From assembly GCF_013285385.1 (NCBI RefSeq), contig NZ_CP054212.1:310001-374000 (forward strand): 64,000 nucleotides of DNA. The letters are read 5' to 3'. This document shows, in pieces, positions 16,983-23,848 of this stretch. Made by a program: the position numbers and the translations under genes. The notes below the pieces were generated by a model that saw only the letters and a program-made list of their open reading frames with translations, was not told the origin of the DNA and made no database searches. This DNA is from Paramixta manurensis. Its GTDB lineage: Bacteria; Pseudomonadota; Gammaproteobacteria; Enterobacterales; Enterobacteriaceae. How positions within the stretch are numbered: the stretch's first letter is position 1; the number at the start of each line of letters is the position of its first letter.

Positions 16983-17013
16983 GCTCATCGTCGCCTGGCG
17001 ATGAGCTTTTTTT
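16983..17013 (+). terminator. Second intrinsic terminator in the malT-malP gap
   Basis: GCTCATCG (16983-16990), 8-nt loop, CGATGAGC (16999-17006), then seven T (17007-17013). A perfect stem and U-tract, 12 nt after the end of the first terminator's T-run. Confidence 0.8.
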
Positions 17014-17035
17014 CAGGTTGGCGTCTTAACTTAAC

Positions 17036-17051
17036 AGTGTTGACGATCACA
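17036..17051 (+). promoter_or_regulatory. Possible CRP site upstream of malP
   Basis: AGTGT-TGACGA-TCACA followed by TTTT: right half perfect, left half 3 of 5. It lies 20 bp upstream of the first MalT box. Confidence 0.4.
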
Positions 17052-17070
17052 TTTTCCGCTACGCCCTACG

Positions 17071-17104
17071 GCTCATCCCCACCTAATTTCTGTGCGGGAG
17101 GATG
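17071..17104. promoter_or_regulatory. Two MalT boxes of the malPQ promoter
   Basis: GGGGATGAGC reads on the minus strand at 17071-17080 (9 of 10 with the MalT box GGGGA(T/G)GAGG), and CGGGAGGATG reads on the plus strand at 17095-17104 (8 of 10 with the G variant). They end 76 bp before the malP start, consistent with activation by MalT. Confidence 0.7.
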
Positions 17105-17180
17105 CCCGGTGAAAATTCCCCCGTCAGCATGTGCGCATTGATGTTTTCGCGAACCTATTCACTTACTAAAAGAGATTTGT

Positions 17181-19583
17181 ATGTCGCAGCAAAAATTCAA
17201 CAAGGCACGTTTTGAGGCAGCGGTGACACGACAATGGCAACATCTCGGACTGAGCGCCGCTTCAGAGATGACGCCTCATCAATGGTGGCAGGCGGTGAGC
17301 GCCGCGCTGGCTGAATTATTGGCGGCTCAACCGACGGCGAAAAGCGCGAAAAATCAGCGCCACGTTAACTACATCTCAATGGAGTTTCTGGTCGGAAGGC
17401 TGACCGGTAATAACCTGCTCAACCTCGGTTGGTATGATGAGGTGAAGGCGGTGCTGGCAGAGCAGAATGTCGATTTGAGTCATTTACTGGAGGAAGAAGT
17501 CGATCCGGCACTGGGCAATGGCGGCTTAGGCCGGTTAGCCGCCTGTTTTCTCGACTCGATGGCCACCGTTGGGCAATCGGCGATAGGGTACGGGCTCAAT
17601 TATCAATACGGTCTTTTTCGTCAATCTTTTGTCGATGGGCAGCAGCAGGAAGCGCCGGATAACTGGCGGCGCGATCGCTATCCGTGGTTTCGACATAACG
17701 CCGCGCTCGACGTGGTGGTTAACCTCGGTGGCAAAGTGGTTAAAAACGCTGAGGGAAATGCCTTATGGCAACCGGCAGTTACGCTGCGTGGGGAAGCATG
17801 GGATTTGCCGGTAATTGGTTATCGTAACGGTGTGACGCAGCCGTTGCGTTTATGGCAGGCGGCACATGCGCATCCCTTCGATCTTTCGCTGTTCAACGAC
17901 GGTAAATTTTTACAGGCCGAACAGCAGGGCATTGAGGCGGAAAAACTGACTAAAGTACTCTATCCCAATGATAACCATCAGGAAGGTAAGCAACTCCGCC
18001 TGATGCAGCAATACTTCCAGTGCGCCTGTTCGGTGGCAGATATTTTACGGCGACATCACCTGGCCGGACGGCCAGTGACGGCGTTACCAGATTATGAAGT
18101 GATCCAGCTTAACGATACCCATCCCACCATTGCCATTCCTGAAATGCTGCGCGTCCTGCTTGATGAGCACCAACTCGCCTGGGATGATGCCTGGGCGATT
18201 ACCAGCCGGGTTTTCGCTTACACCAACCACACACTGATGCCGGAAGCGCTGGAAAAATGGGATGAACGGTTGGTAAAAAGCCTGCTGCCGCGCCATTTCA
18301 TGATTATTAAGGAAATTAACAAACGCTTTAAAAAACAGGTTGAACAACACTGGCCGGGCGACGAAGTCCTATGGGCCAAACTGGCGGTGGTGCACGATAA
18401 GCAGGTACGTATGGCGAACCTGTGTGTGGTCAGCGGCTTTGCGGTTAACGGTGTGGCGGCACTGCACTCCGAGCTGGTGGTAAAAGATCTGTTCCCTGAA
18501 TATCACCAATTATGGCCGCACAAATTTCATAACGTGACTAACGGAATTACACCGCGTCGCTGGCTGAAACAGTGTAATCCGGCGCTCTCCTCATTAATCG
18601 ATGAGACACTGAAGGTTGAGTGGGCGAACAACCTGGATGCGCTGAAAGGATTAGAAAAACAGGCGGATAATAAGGCGTTCCGGCGTCGCTATCGTCAAAT
18701 TAAGCACGATAATAAAGTCCGCCTGGCGCAGTATATCCAGCGCTTGACCGGTATTGAGGTGAACCCGAATGCGTTGTTCGATGTGCAGATTAAGCGGTTG
18801 CATGAGTACAAGCGCCAACATCTGGGCCTGCTGCATATTCTGCATTGTTACCGTCAACTGCGTGATAACCCGCAACATGACGCGGTTCCGCGCGTCTTTT
18901 TATTCGGTGCCAAAGCCGCGCCCGGCTACTATCTGGCAAAAAATATCATCTATGCCATCAATAAAGTGGCGGAGGTGATTAATAACGATCCGCTAGTGGG
19001 TGACCGCCTGAAAGTGGTGTTCATCCCGGATTATCGCATTACCGCCGCAGAATTAATGATTCCGGCGGCCGATCTCTCCGAACAAATTTCCACTGCTGGT
19101 TATGAAGCCTCCGGCACCGGTAATATGAAGCTGGCGCTAAATGGCGCATTGACGATTGGTACGCTGGACGGCGCCAACGTTGAGATTGCCGAGCAGGTAG
19201 GCGAGGAGAATATCTTCATTTTCGGCAACACCGTGGATCAAGTGAAGGCATTAAAGGCCGACGGTTACGATCCGAAAAAGCGACGTAAAAAAGATAAACA
19301 TCTCGATGGCCTGCTGAAAGAGTTAGAAAAAGGCGTATTTAGCGGTGGCGATAAGCACGCGTTTGAACCGATGCTGCAGAGTTTGACCAAAGGCGGCGAT
19401 CCGTGGTTAGTGTTGGCGGATTTCGCGGATTATATTGCCGCCCAGGCGCGCGTAGAGGCATTGTGGCGCGATCCCGAAGCCTGGACGCGTGCGGCCATTC
19501 TTAACACCGCGCGTACCGGTATGTTTAGCTCCGACCGTTCGATTCGGGACTATCAGCAACGAATCTGGCAGGCAAAACGTTAA
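17181..19583 (+). CDS. malP: Maltodextrin phosphorylase MalP
   Basis: PLP-dependent GT35 enzyme that phosphorolyses maltodextrins to glucose-1-phosphate. 800 residues (E. coli 797). The PLP lysine is Lys650 in EASGTGNMKLALNG; GNGGLGRLAACFLDSMATVGQ and HEYKRQHLGLLHIL are conserved. It is separated from GlgP by its malPQ context, N-terminus MSQQKFNKARFE and MalT boxes upstream. malQ follows after 15 nt, so the two form one operon. ATG 17181 is preceded by AAAGAGA. The window therefore holds both phosphorylase paralogues, one per pathway. Confidence 0.98.
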   Translation: MSQQKFNKARFEAAVTRQWQHLGLSAASEMTPHQWWQAVSAALAELLAAQPTAKSAKNQRHVNYISMEFLVGRLTGNNLLNLGWYDEVKAVLAEQNVDLSHLLEEEVDPALGNGGLGRLAACFLDSMATVGQSAIGYGLNYQYGLFRQSFVDGQQQEAPDNWRRDRYPWFRHNAALDVVVNLGGKVVKNAEGNALWQPAVTLRGEAWDLPVIGYRNGVTQPLRLWQAAHAHPFDLSLFNDGKFLQAEQQGIEAEKLTKVLYPNDNHQEGKQLRLMQQYFQCACSVADILRRHHLAGRPVTALPDYEVIQLNDTHPTIAIPEMLRVLLDEHQLAWDDAWAITSRVFAYTNHTLMPEALEKWDERLVKSLLPRHFMIIKEINKRFKKQVEQHWPGDEVLWAKLAVVHDKQVRMANLCVVSGFAVNGVAALHSELVVKDLFPEYHQLWPHKFHNVTNGITPRRWLKQCNPALSSLIDETLKVEWANNLDALKGLEKQADNKAFRRRYRQIKHDNKVRLAQYIQRLTGIEVNPNALFDVQIKRLHEYKRQHLGLLHILHCYRQLRDNPQHDAVPRVFLFGAKAAPGYYLAKNIIYAINKVAEVINNDPLVGDRLKVVFIPDYRITAAELMIPAADLSEQISTAGYEASGTGNMKLALNGALTIGTLDGANVEIAEQVGEENIFIFGNTVDQVKALKADGYDPKKRRKKDKHLDGLLKELEKGVFSGGDKHAFEPMLQSLTKGGDPWLVLADFADYIAAQARVEALWRDPEAWTRAAILNTARTGMFSSDRSIRDYQQRIWQAKR

Positions 19584-19598
19584 CGCTAAGGACGGTGT

Positions 19599-21668
19599 AT
19601 GGATTTGACTCAACTCGATAAGGCCGCCAGCGCGGCGGGTATCGCCGCCAGCTATATCAACGCGAAAGGTGAGCCTGAAACGATCAGCGTGGAAACCCGA
19701 CAACAACTGCTGGCGGCAATGGGTAATCCGCGGCCGATTAGTGCCGCGCCGCTGCCAACGGCAAAAGTGTTTAGCGGGACGCAGAAACGCACTCTCCCGG
19801 TCGGCGGCAAGGGGCTATTCCGGTGGCATTTACAAACGGAGCGCGGCAAACAGTATCAGGGTGAGGTGCGCGGTGGTGAAACACTTAGCTTGCCGCCACG
19901 GCTAGCGCACGGCTATCACCATCTCACCTTAACGCAGGGCAAGCAGCAGTGGCCCTGTCGGGTAATTGTGGCCCCCAAACGCTGCTTTGAACCATCCGCC
20001 TTGCGCGAAGGGAAAAAGCTATGGGGCGCCTGCGTCCAGCTTTATACCTTGCGTTCGGAAAGCAATTGGGGGATCGGCGATTTTGGCGATTTAAGTCATA
20101 TGCTTGATGCGCTGGCCGATCGTGGCGGCGCGTTTATCGGCTTGAATCCTATCCATTCGCTCTACCCGGCGAATCCGGAAAGCGCCAGTCCCTACAGCCC
20201 CTCTTCCCGGCGTTGGATGAATGTTATCTATATTGATGTTGAACAGGTCGCAGATTTTCAGCACAGCGCTGAGGCGCAGCGCTGGCGGCGGTTGCCTGAG
20301 ACGCAACAGCGTATTGAGCAAGCACGCGCAAGTGAATGGGTCGACTACAGTGCCGTCAACAGCCTGAAGATAGAGGCGTTACGTCTGGCATGGCGGCAGT
20401 TCGCCACACGCCCGGAAGGGGATAAAACTCGCGAGCATTTTGAGCAGTTTATTACGCTTGGCGGCGGTAGCCTGTTTTATCAGGCGGCTTATGACGCGTT
20501 ACATGCCGAAATGCTGAGTGCAGATCGCCATCGCTGGGGATGGCCGGTATGGCCCGAAGCGCTGCGGCACGCCGGTAACGATGCGGTACAGCAGTTTTGC
20601 CAGCAGCACCATGATGAAGTGCGTTTTTGGCTCTGGTTGCAGTGGTTAGCAAACCAACAGTTTGATGCCTGCTGGCAACTGAGTCAGCGCCGTAATATGC
20701 CGATTGGCCTGTACCGTGATTTAGCGGTCGGCGTGGCGGAGGGGGGCGCAGAGACGTGGTGCGATCCGGAACTTTACTGTCTGAAAGCCTCGGTTGGCGC
20801 GCCGCCCGATATCCTCGGCCCGCTGGGTCAAAATTGGGGGCTGCCGCCGATGGATCCCCATGTGATGGTGGCGCGTGGCTATCAGCCATTTATTGACTTG
20901 TTACGCGCTAATATGGCCAGTTGTGGCGCGTTGCGTATCGATCACGTCATGTCGATGCTGCGTCTCTGGTGGATTCCCTATGGCCTCACCGCCGATCATG
21001 GCGCTTATGTTTACTACCCGGTTGAGGATCTATTGGCGATATTGGCGCTGGAGAGCCAACGCCATCAGTGTATGGTGATCGGCGAAGATCTCGGGACGGT
21101 GCCCGCGGAAATTGTCGGCAAGTTACGCGATAGTGGCGTGTATTCCTGGAAGGTTCTCTATTTCGAACAAGAGGACAGTGAACGTTATCGTGCGCCGCAG
21201 GCTTGGCCCCGGCAATCTATGGCCAGCGCCACAACCCACGATCTTCCGACGCTACGCGGTTTCTGGGAGTCGGGAGATTTGCGTCTTGGCGAGACGTTGG
21301 GGCTCTACCCGGATAAGGTGATACTCCAGGGATTGCATCGCCAGCGCGATCGGCAAAAACAGGCATTGCTTGAGGCGTTACATCAGTACCGTTGCCTGCC
21401 TCTGCGTGCGAGGAAACGTGCGGCGCAGATGGCGATGACACCAGTATTGAACCGTGCGATGCAGCGTTTCATCGCGGTAAGCAATAGCGCGTTATTGGGG
21501 TTACAACCGGAAGACTGGCTGGATATGGAGATGCCGGTTAATGTACCGGGCACGGTGGATCAATATCGTAACTGGCGGCGTAAACTGAGTAAGACGCTGG
21601 AGGAGATTTTTGCCGATGCGCAGATTAACCGTTTACTGAAGGATATTGCTAAACACCGGGCCGCTTAG
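19599..21668 (+). CDS. malQ: 4-alpha-glucanotransferase (amylomaltase) MalQ
   Basis: GH77 enzyme that disproportionates maltodextrins and releases glucose, giving MalP longer substrates. 689 residues (E. coli 694). Catalytic residues stand at the E. coli positions: Asp448 (LRIDHVMSM), Glu496 (VIGEDLG) and Asp548 (TTHDLPTLRG). Second gene of malPQ, 15 nt after malP, with AAGGACGG as ribosome site. It ends before a GC-rich hairpin shared with convergent nfuA. Confidence 0.98.
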   Translation: MDLTQLDKAASAAGIAASYINAKGEPETISVETRQQLLAAMGNPRPISAAPLPTAKVFSGTQKRTLPVGGKGLFRWHLQTERGKQYQGEVRGGETLSLPPRLAHGYHHLTLTQGKQQWPCRVIVAPKRCFEPSALREGKKLWGACVQLYTLRSESNWGIGDFGDLSHMLDALADRGGAFIGLNPIHSLYPANPESASPYSPSSRRWMNVIYIDVEQVADFQHSAEAQRWRRLPETQQRIEQARASEWVDYSAVNSLKIEALRLAWRQFATRPEGDKTREHFEQFITLGGGSLFYQAAYDALHAEMLSADRHRWGWPVWPEALRHAGNDAVQQFCQQHHDEVRFWLWLQWLANQQFDACWQLSQRRNMPIGLYRDLAVGVAEGGAETWCDPELYCLKASVGAPPDILGPLGQNWGLPPMDPHVMVARGYQPFIDLLRANMASCGALRIDHVMSMLRLWWIPYGLTADHGAYVYYPVEDLLAILALESQRHQCMVIGEDLGTVPAEIVGKLRDSGVYSWKVLYFEQEDSERYRAPQAWPRQSMASATTHDLPTLRGFWESGDLRLGETLGLYPDKVILQGLHRQRDRQKQALLEALHQYRCLPLRARKRAAQMAMTPVLNRAMQRFIAVSNSALLGLQPEDWLDMEMPVNVPGTVDQYRNWRRKLSKTLEEIFADAQINRLLKDIAKHRAA

Positions 21669-21682
21669 CCTGGCGCCAGCAA

Positions 21683-21706
21683 GCGGGGGAACAACATTTC
21701 CCCCGC
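21683..21706. terminator. Hairpin between convergent malQ and nfuA
   Basis: GCGGGGGAA (21683-21691), loop CAACAT, TTCCCCCGC (21698-21706), with a possible outer CCAG/CTGG extension. No U-tract on either side, so termination efficiency is uncertain. Confidence 0.6.
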
Positions 21707-21714
21707 ACTGGAGA

Positions 21715-22290
21715 TTAGTAGTAAGAGTGTTCGCCGTGCTGGTGCTCGGTTAAGTCGCGCACCCCTTTAAGTTCCGGGAAGGCAACCAACAACTCTTTCT
21801 CGATCCCTTCTTTCAGCGTGACATCAACCATTGAACAGCCGTTACAGCCGCCGCCGAATTGCAGAATGGCATAACCCTCTTCAGTGATTTCCATCAGCGA
21901 CACGCGACCGCCGTGGCTGGCCAGTTGCGGGTTAATTTGCGCCTGCAACAGGTACTCAACGCGTTCAATCAATGGCGCGTCATCGGCGACTTTACGCATT
22001 TTGGCGTTGGGCGCTTTTAGCGTAAGTTGGGAGCCGAGATTATCGGTAACGAAATCAATCTCAGCGTCTTCCAGATACGGCGCGCTCAGTTCATCAACAT
22101 AAGCTGACAGTTTTTCAAACTTCAGTTCAGTGTCCGTGGCCTCAACCGCATCTGGCGGGCAGTATGACACGCCGCATTCTGCGGTTGGCGTACCGGGGTT
22201 GATGACGAATACGCGGATCTGGGTGCCATCTTCCTGGTTTGACAGCAGTTTTGCGAAGTGCTCTTGCGCAGCATCAGTAATACGGATCAT
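21715..22290 (-). CDS. nfuA: Fe-S biogenesis scaffold/carrier NfuA
   Basis: Delivers [4Fe-4S] clusters to apo-enzymes, notably under oxidative stress or iron limitation. 191 residues, equal to E. coli. An N-terminal degenerate A-type domain (about 1-95) is joined to a C-terminal Nfu domain whose cluster-binding cysteines are Cys149 and Cys152 in GGGCNGCSMVDVTL. Monocistronic by appearance: gntX lies 58 bp upstream on the same strand and malQ converges from the other side. Confidence 0.98.
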   Translation of the reverse strand: MIRITDAAQEHFAKLLSNQEDGTQIRVFVINPGTPTAECGVSYCPPDAVEATDTELKFEKLSAYVDELSAPYLEDAEIDFVTDNLGSQLTLKAPNAKMRKVADDAPLIERVEYLLQAQINPQLASHGGRVSLMEITEEGYAILQFGGGCNGCSMVDVTLKEGIEKELLVAFPELKGVRDLTEHQHGEHSYY

Positions 22291-22348
22291 GGCGATTGCT
22301 CAATAGTTGACTAATTTAGTTGGTTATTATACGCCCAACACCGACGCT

Positions 22349-23032
22349 CTACAAGGTACGGCACAGGCACCAAATCTGGACGCTGGCAGCGCCCGCATGT
22401 ATTAACAAACGGCTGATTTCCGCCGCCGTGCTACCGGTGGTGACCACATCGTCAATCACAGCGATATGGCAGCCACGCACCGCGATTTCAACCCTGAATG
22501 CGCCGAGTAAGTTGCGCCGCCGGGCGCGTGCCGGAAGCCGGTGCTGATGTTTTACCGCGCGAACGCTGCGTAACCCGGTTGGTTGATAGCGGCACCCCAC
22601 CCAGCGAGCTAATGGACGCGCCAGCAGATCAGTTTGGTTAAAACCACGGCGCCACGCACGCGTTTTCGGTAAGGGAACCGCCAGCAAAATATCCGGGCGC
22701 ACCAGCAGACGTTGCCTTCTGGCATCTAACCAGCTTAACAAAATCAAACGCGCCAGCATCACAGAGAGTGCGGTCAGGCGTAAAAATTTAAAGCGGATGA
22801 GCAGGGCGCTGAGCGGTGGCTGATAATTGCCCGCCGCAATCAACGCCTGCCAGGGAGGCGGCTGACGTAGACAGCGTCCGCAGGGTTGGCGCGCGTTTTC
22901 GGCGGCTAATCCACACTGCGGGCAACGCGCGGAACGACGTAATAGATTGCGCTGGCAAAACCCACAAATTCCTTGTTGTTGTAACCGTAACGGTAGCTGG
23001 CATAGCCAACAGCATCCTGGCATTGGTAGCAT
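22349..23032 (-). CDS. gntX: ComF-family phosphoribosyltransferase-like protein GntX
   Basis: ComF/GntX family; in E. coli gntX is linked to use of DNA as nutrient. Biochemical activity is not established. 227 residues, equal to E. coli. The N-terminus has paired cysteines of a zinc-ribbon type (CCWLC, CGFC, CPQCG, CGRC), and the C-terminus carries the phosphoribosyltransferase motif IAVIDDVVTTGSTAAE. Start ATG 23032 follows GGAGG; the frame remains open to 23062 but that start overlaps the Shine-Dalgarno. Divergent from bioH by 36 bp. Together with hofMNOPQ in this window it completes much of the DNA-uptake gene set known from E. coli. Confidence 0.93.
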   Translation of the reverse strand: MLPMPGCCWLCQLPLRLQQQGICGFCQRNLLRRSARCPQCGLAAENARQPCGRCLRQPPPWQALIAAGNYQPPLSALLIRFKFLRLTALSVMLARLILLSWLDARRQRLLVRPDILLAVPLPKTRAWRRGFNQTDLLARPLARWVGCRYQPTGLRSVRAVKHQHRLPARARRRNLLGAFRVEIAVRGCHIAVIDDVVTTGSTAAEISRLLIHAGAASVQIWCLCRTL

Positions 23033-23068
23033 AGCGCCTCCGATGATGTGAAAGCAGGACAATAACCG

Positions 23069-23842
23069 ATGACGCAGCTTTACTGGCAGACCGCAGGGGA
23101 AGGAAATGTTGATCTTGTGCTGTTACACGGATGGGGACTGAATGCCCAAGTGTGGCACGGCATTATTGATCGGCTGAGCGCGCATTTTCGTTTGCACTTG
23201 GTGGATTTGCCGGGGTTTGGTCGCAGCCACGGTTTTCCAGCGCTGACGCTGGATGAGATGGTGGATACGATACATTCGCAGTTGCCGGAGCGCGCTATTC
23301 TGCTCGGCTGGTCATTAGGCGGTTTGGTAGCGAGCCGTCTTGCACTACGTTTCCCACAGCAAGTCGCGGGTGTGATTAGCGTAGCTTCCTCGCCGTGCTT
23401 CACCGAACGGGATGAGTGGCCCGGCATTAAGCCGCAGACGCTACAGGGGTTTCAACACCAGCTTAGTACCGATTTTCAACGCACCGTTGAGCGGTTTCTG
23501 GCGTTGCAGACGTTAGGCACCGACAGCGCTCGCCAGGATGCCCGCACGCTAAAAGAGGCGGTACTTTCGCTACCGATGCCGGATGTTGCGGTATTGGAAG
23601 GCGGCCTTGAGATATTGCGCACTGCCGATCTGCGCGAGGAGTTAGACGCGCTGAAAGCGCCTTTACTGCGTATCTATGGCTACTTGGATGGGTTGGTGCC
23701 GCGCAAGGTGGCTTCATTGCTGGATGCACGCTGGCCTGCTAGCCAGTCGATAGTAATGGAAAAGGCGGCGCATGCGCCTTTTATCTCCCATCCTGAGGCG
23801 TTTTGCGACCACCTGCTGGCGTTTACACACCAGCAGGCGTAA
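23069..23842 (+). CDS. bioH: Pimeloyl-[acyl-carrier protein] methyl ester esterase BioH
   Basis: Hydrolyses the methyl ester of pimeloyl-ACP, ending the BioC/BioH branch of biotin precursor synthesis. 257 residues (E. coli 256), alpha/beta hydrolase fold. The nucleophile Ser82 lies in GWSLGG; the acid is in YGYLDGLVP and the histidine in EKAAHAPF. Divergent from gntX. Its stop is only 6 bp from the stop of convergent feoB, with no terminator between them. Confidence 0.97.
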   Translation: MTQLYWQTAGEGNVDLVLLHGWGLNAQVWHGIIDRLSAHFRLHLVDLPGFGRSHGFPALTLDEMVDTIHSQLPERAILLGWSLGGLVASRLALRFPQQVAGVISVASSPCFTERDEWPGIKPQTLQGFQHQLSTDFQRTVERFLALQTLGTDSARQDARTLKEAVLSLPMPDVAVLEGGLEILRTADLREELDALKAPLLRIYGYLDGLVPRKVASLLDARWPASQSIVMEKAAHAPFISHPEAFCDHLLAFTHQQA

Positions 23843-23848
23843 GGCCGA

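Larger units (their letters stand above)
16832..17013 (+). ncRNA. Candidate small transcript with tandem terminators
   Basis: Two intrinsic terminators in a row lie on the + strand between malT and malP, well upstream of the MalT boxes, implying a separate short transcript of roughly 130-180 nt. A 40-codon open frame (ATG 16832, TAA 16952-16954; begins MNVSAILTITHH) overlaps the first terminator's 3' arm, but it has no visible Shine-Dalgarno sequence. A U-rich single-stranded stretch (about 16875-16883) precedes the first hairpin. The 5' end is uncertain: I see only weak promoter-like bases (ATTAAT at 16828-16833). It could be an sRNA, a leader peptide or an unused relic. Confidence 0.35.

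Noticed and set aside
16836..17141. 101-codon open frame on the + strand between malT and malP
   Set aside because: It crosses both terminators and the MalT boxes, has no Shine-Dalgarno sequence and no recognisable domain.
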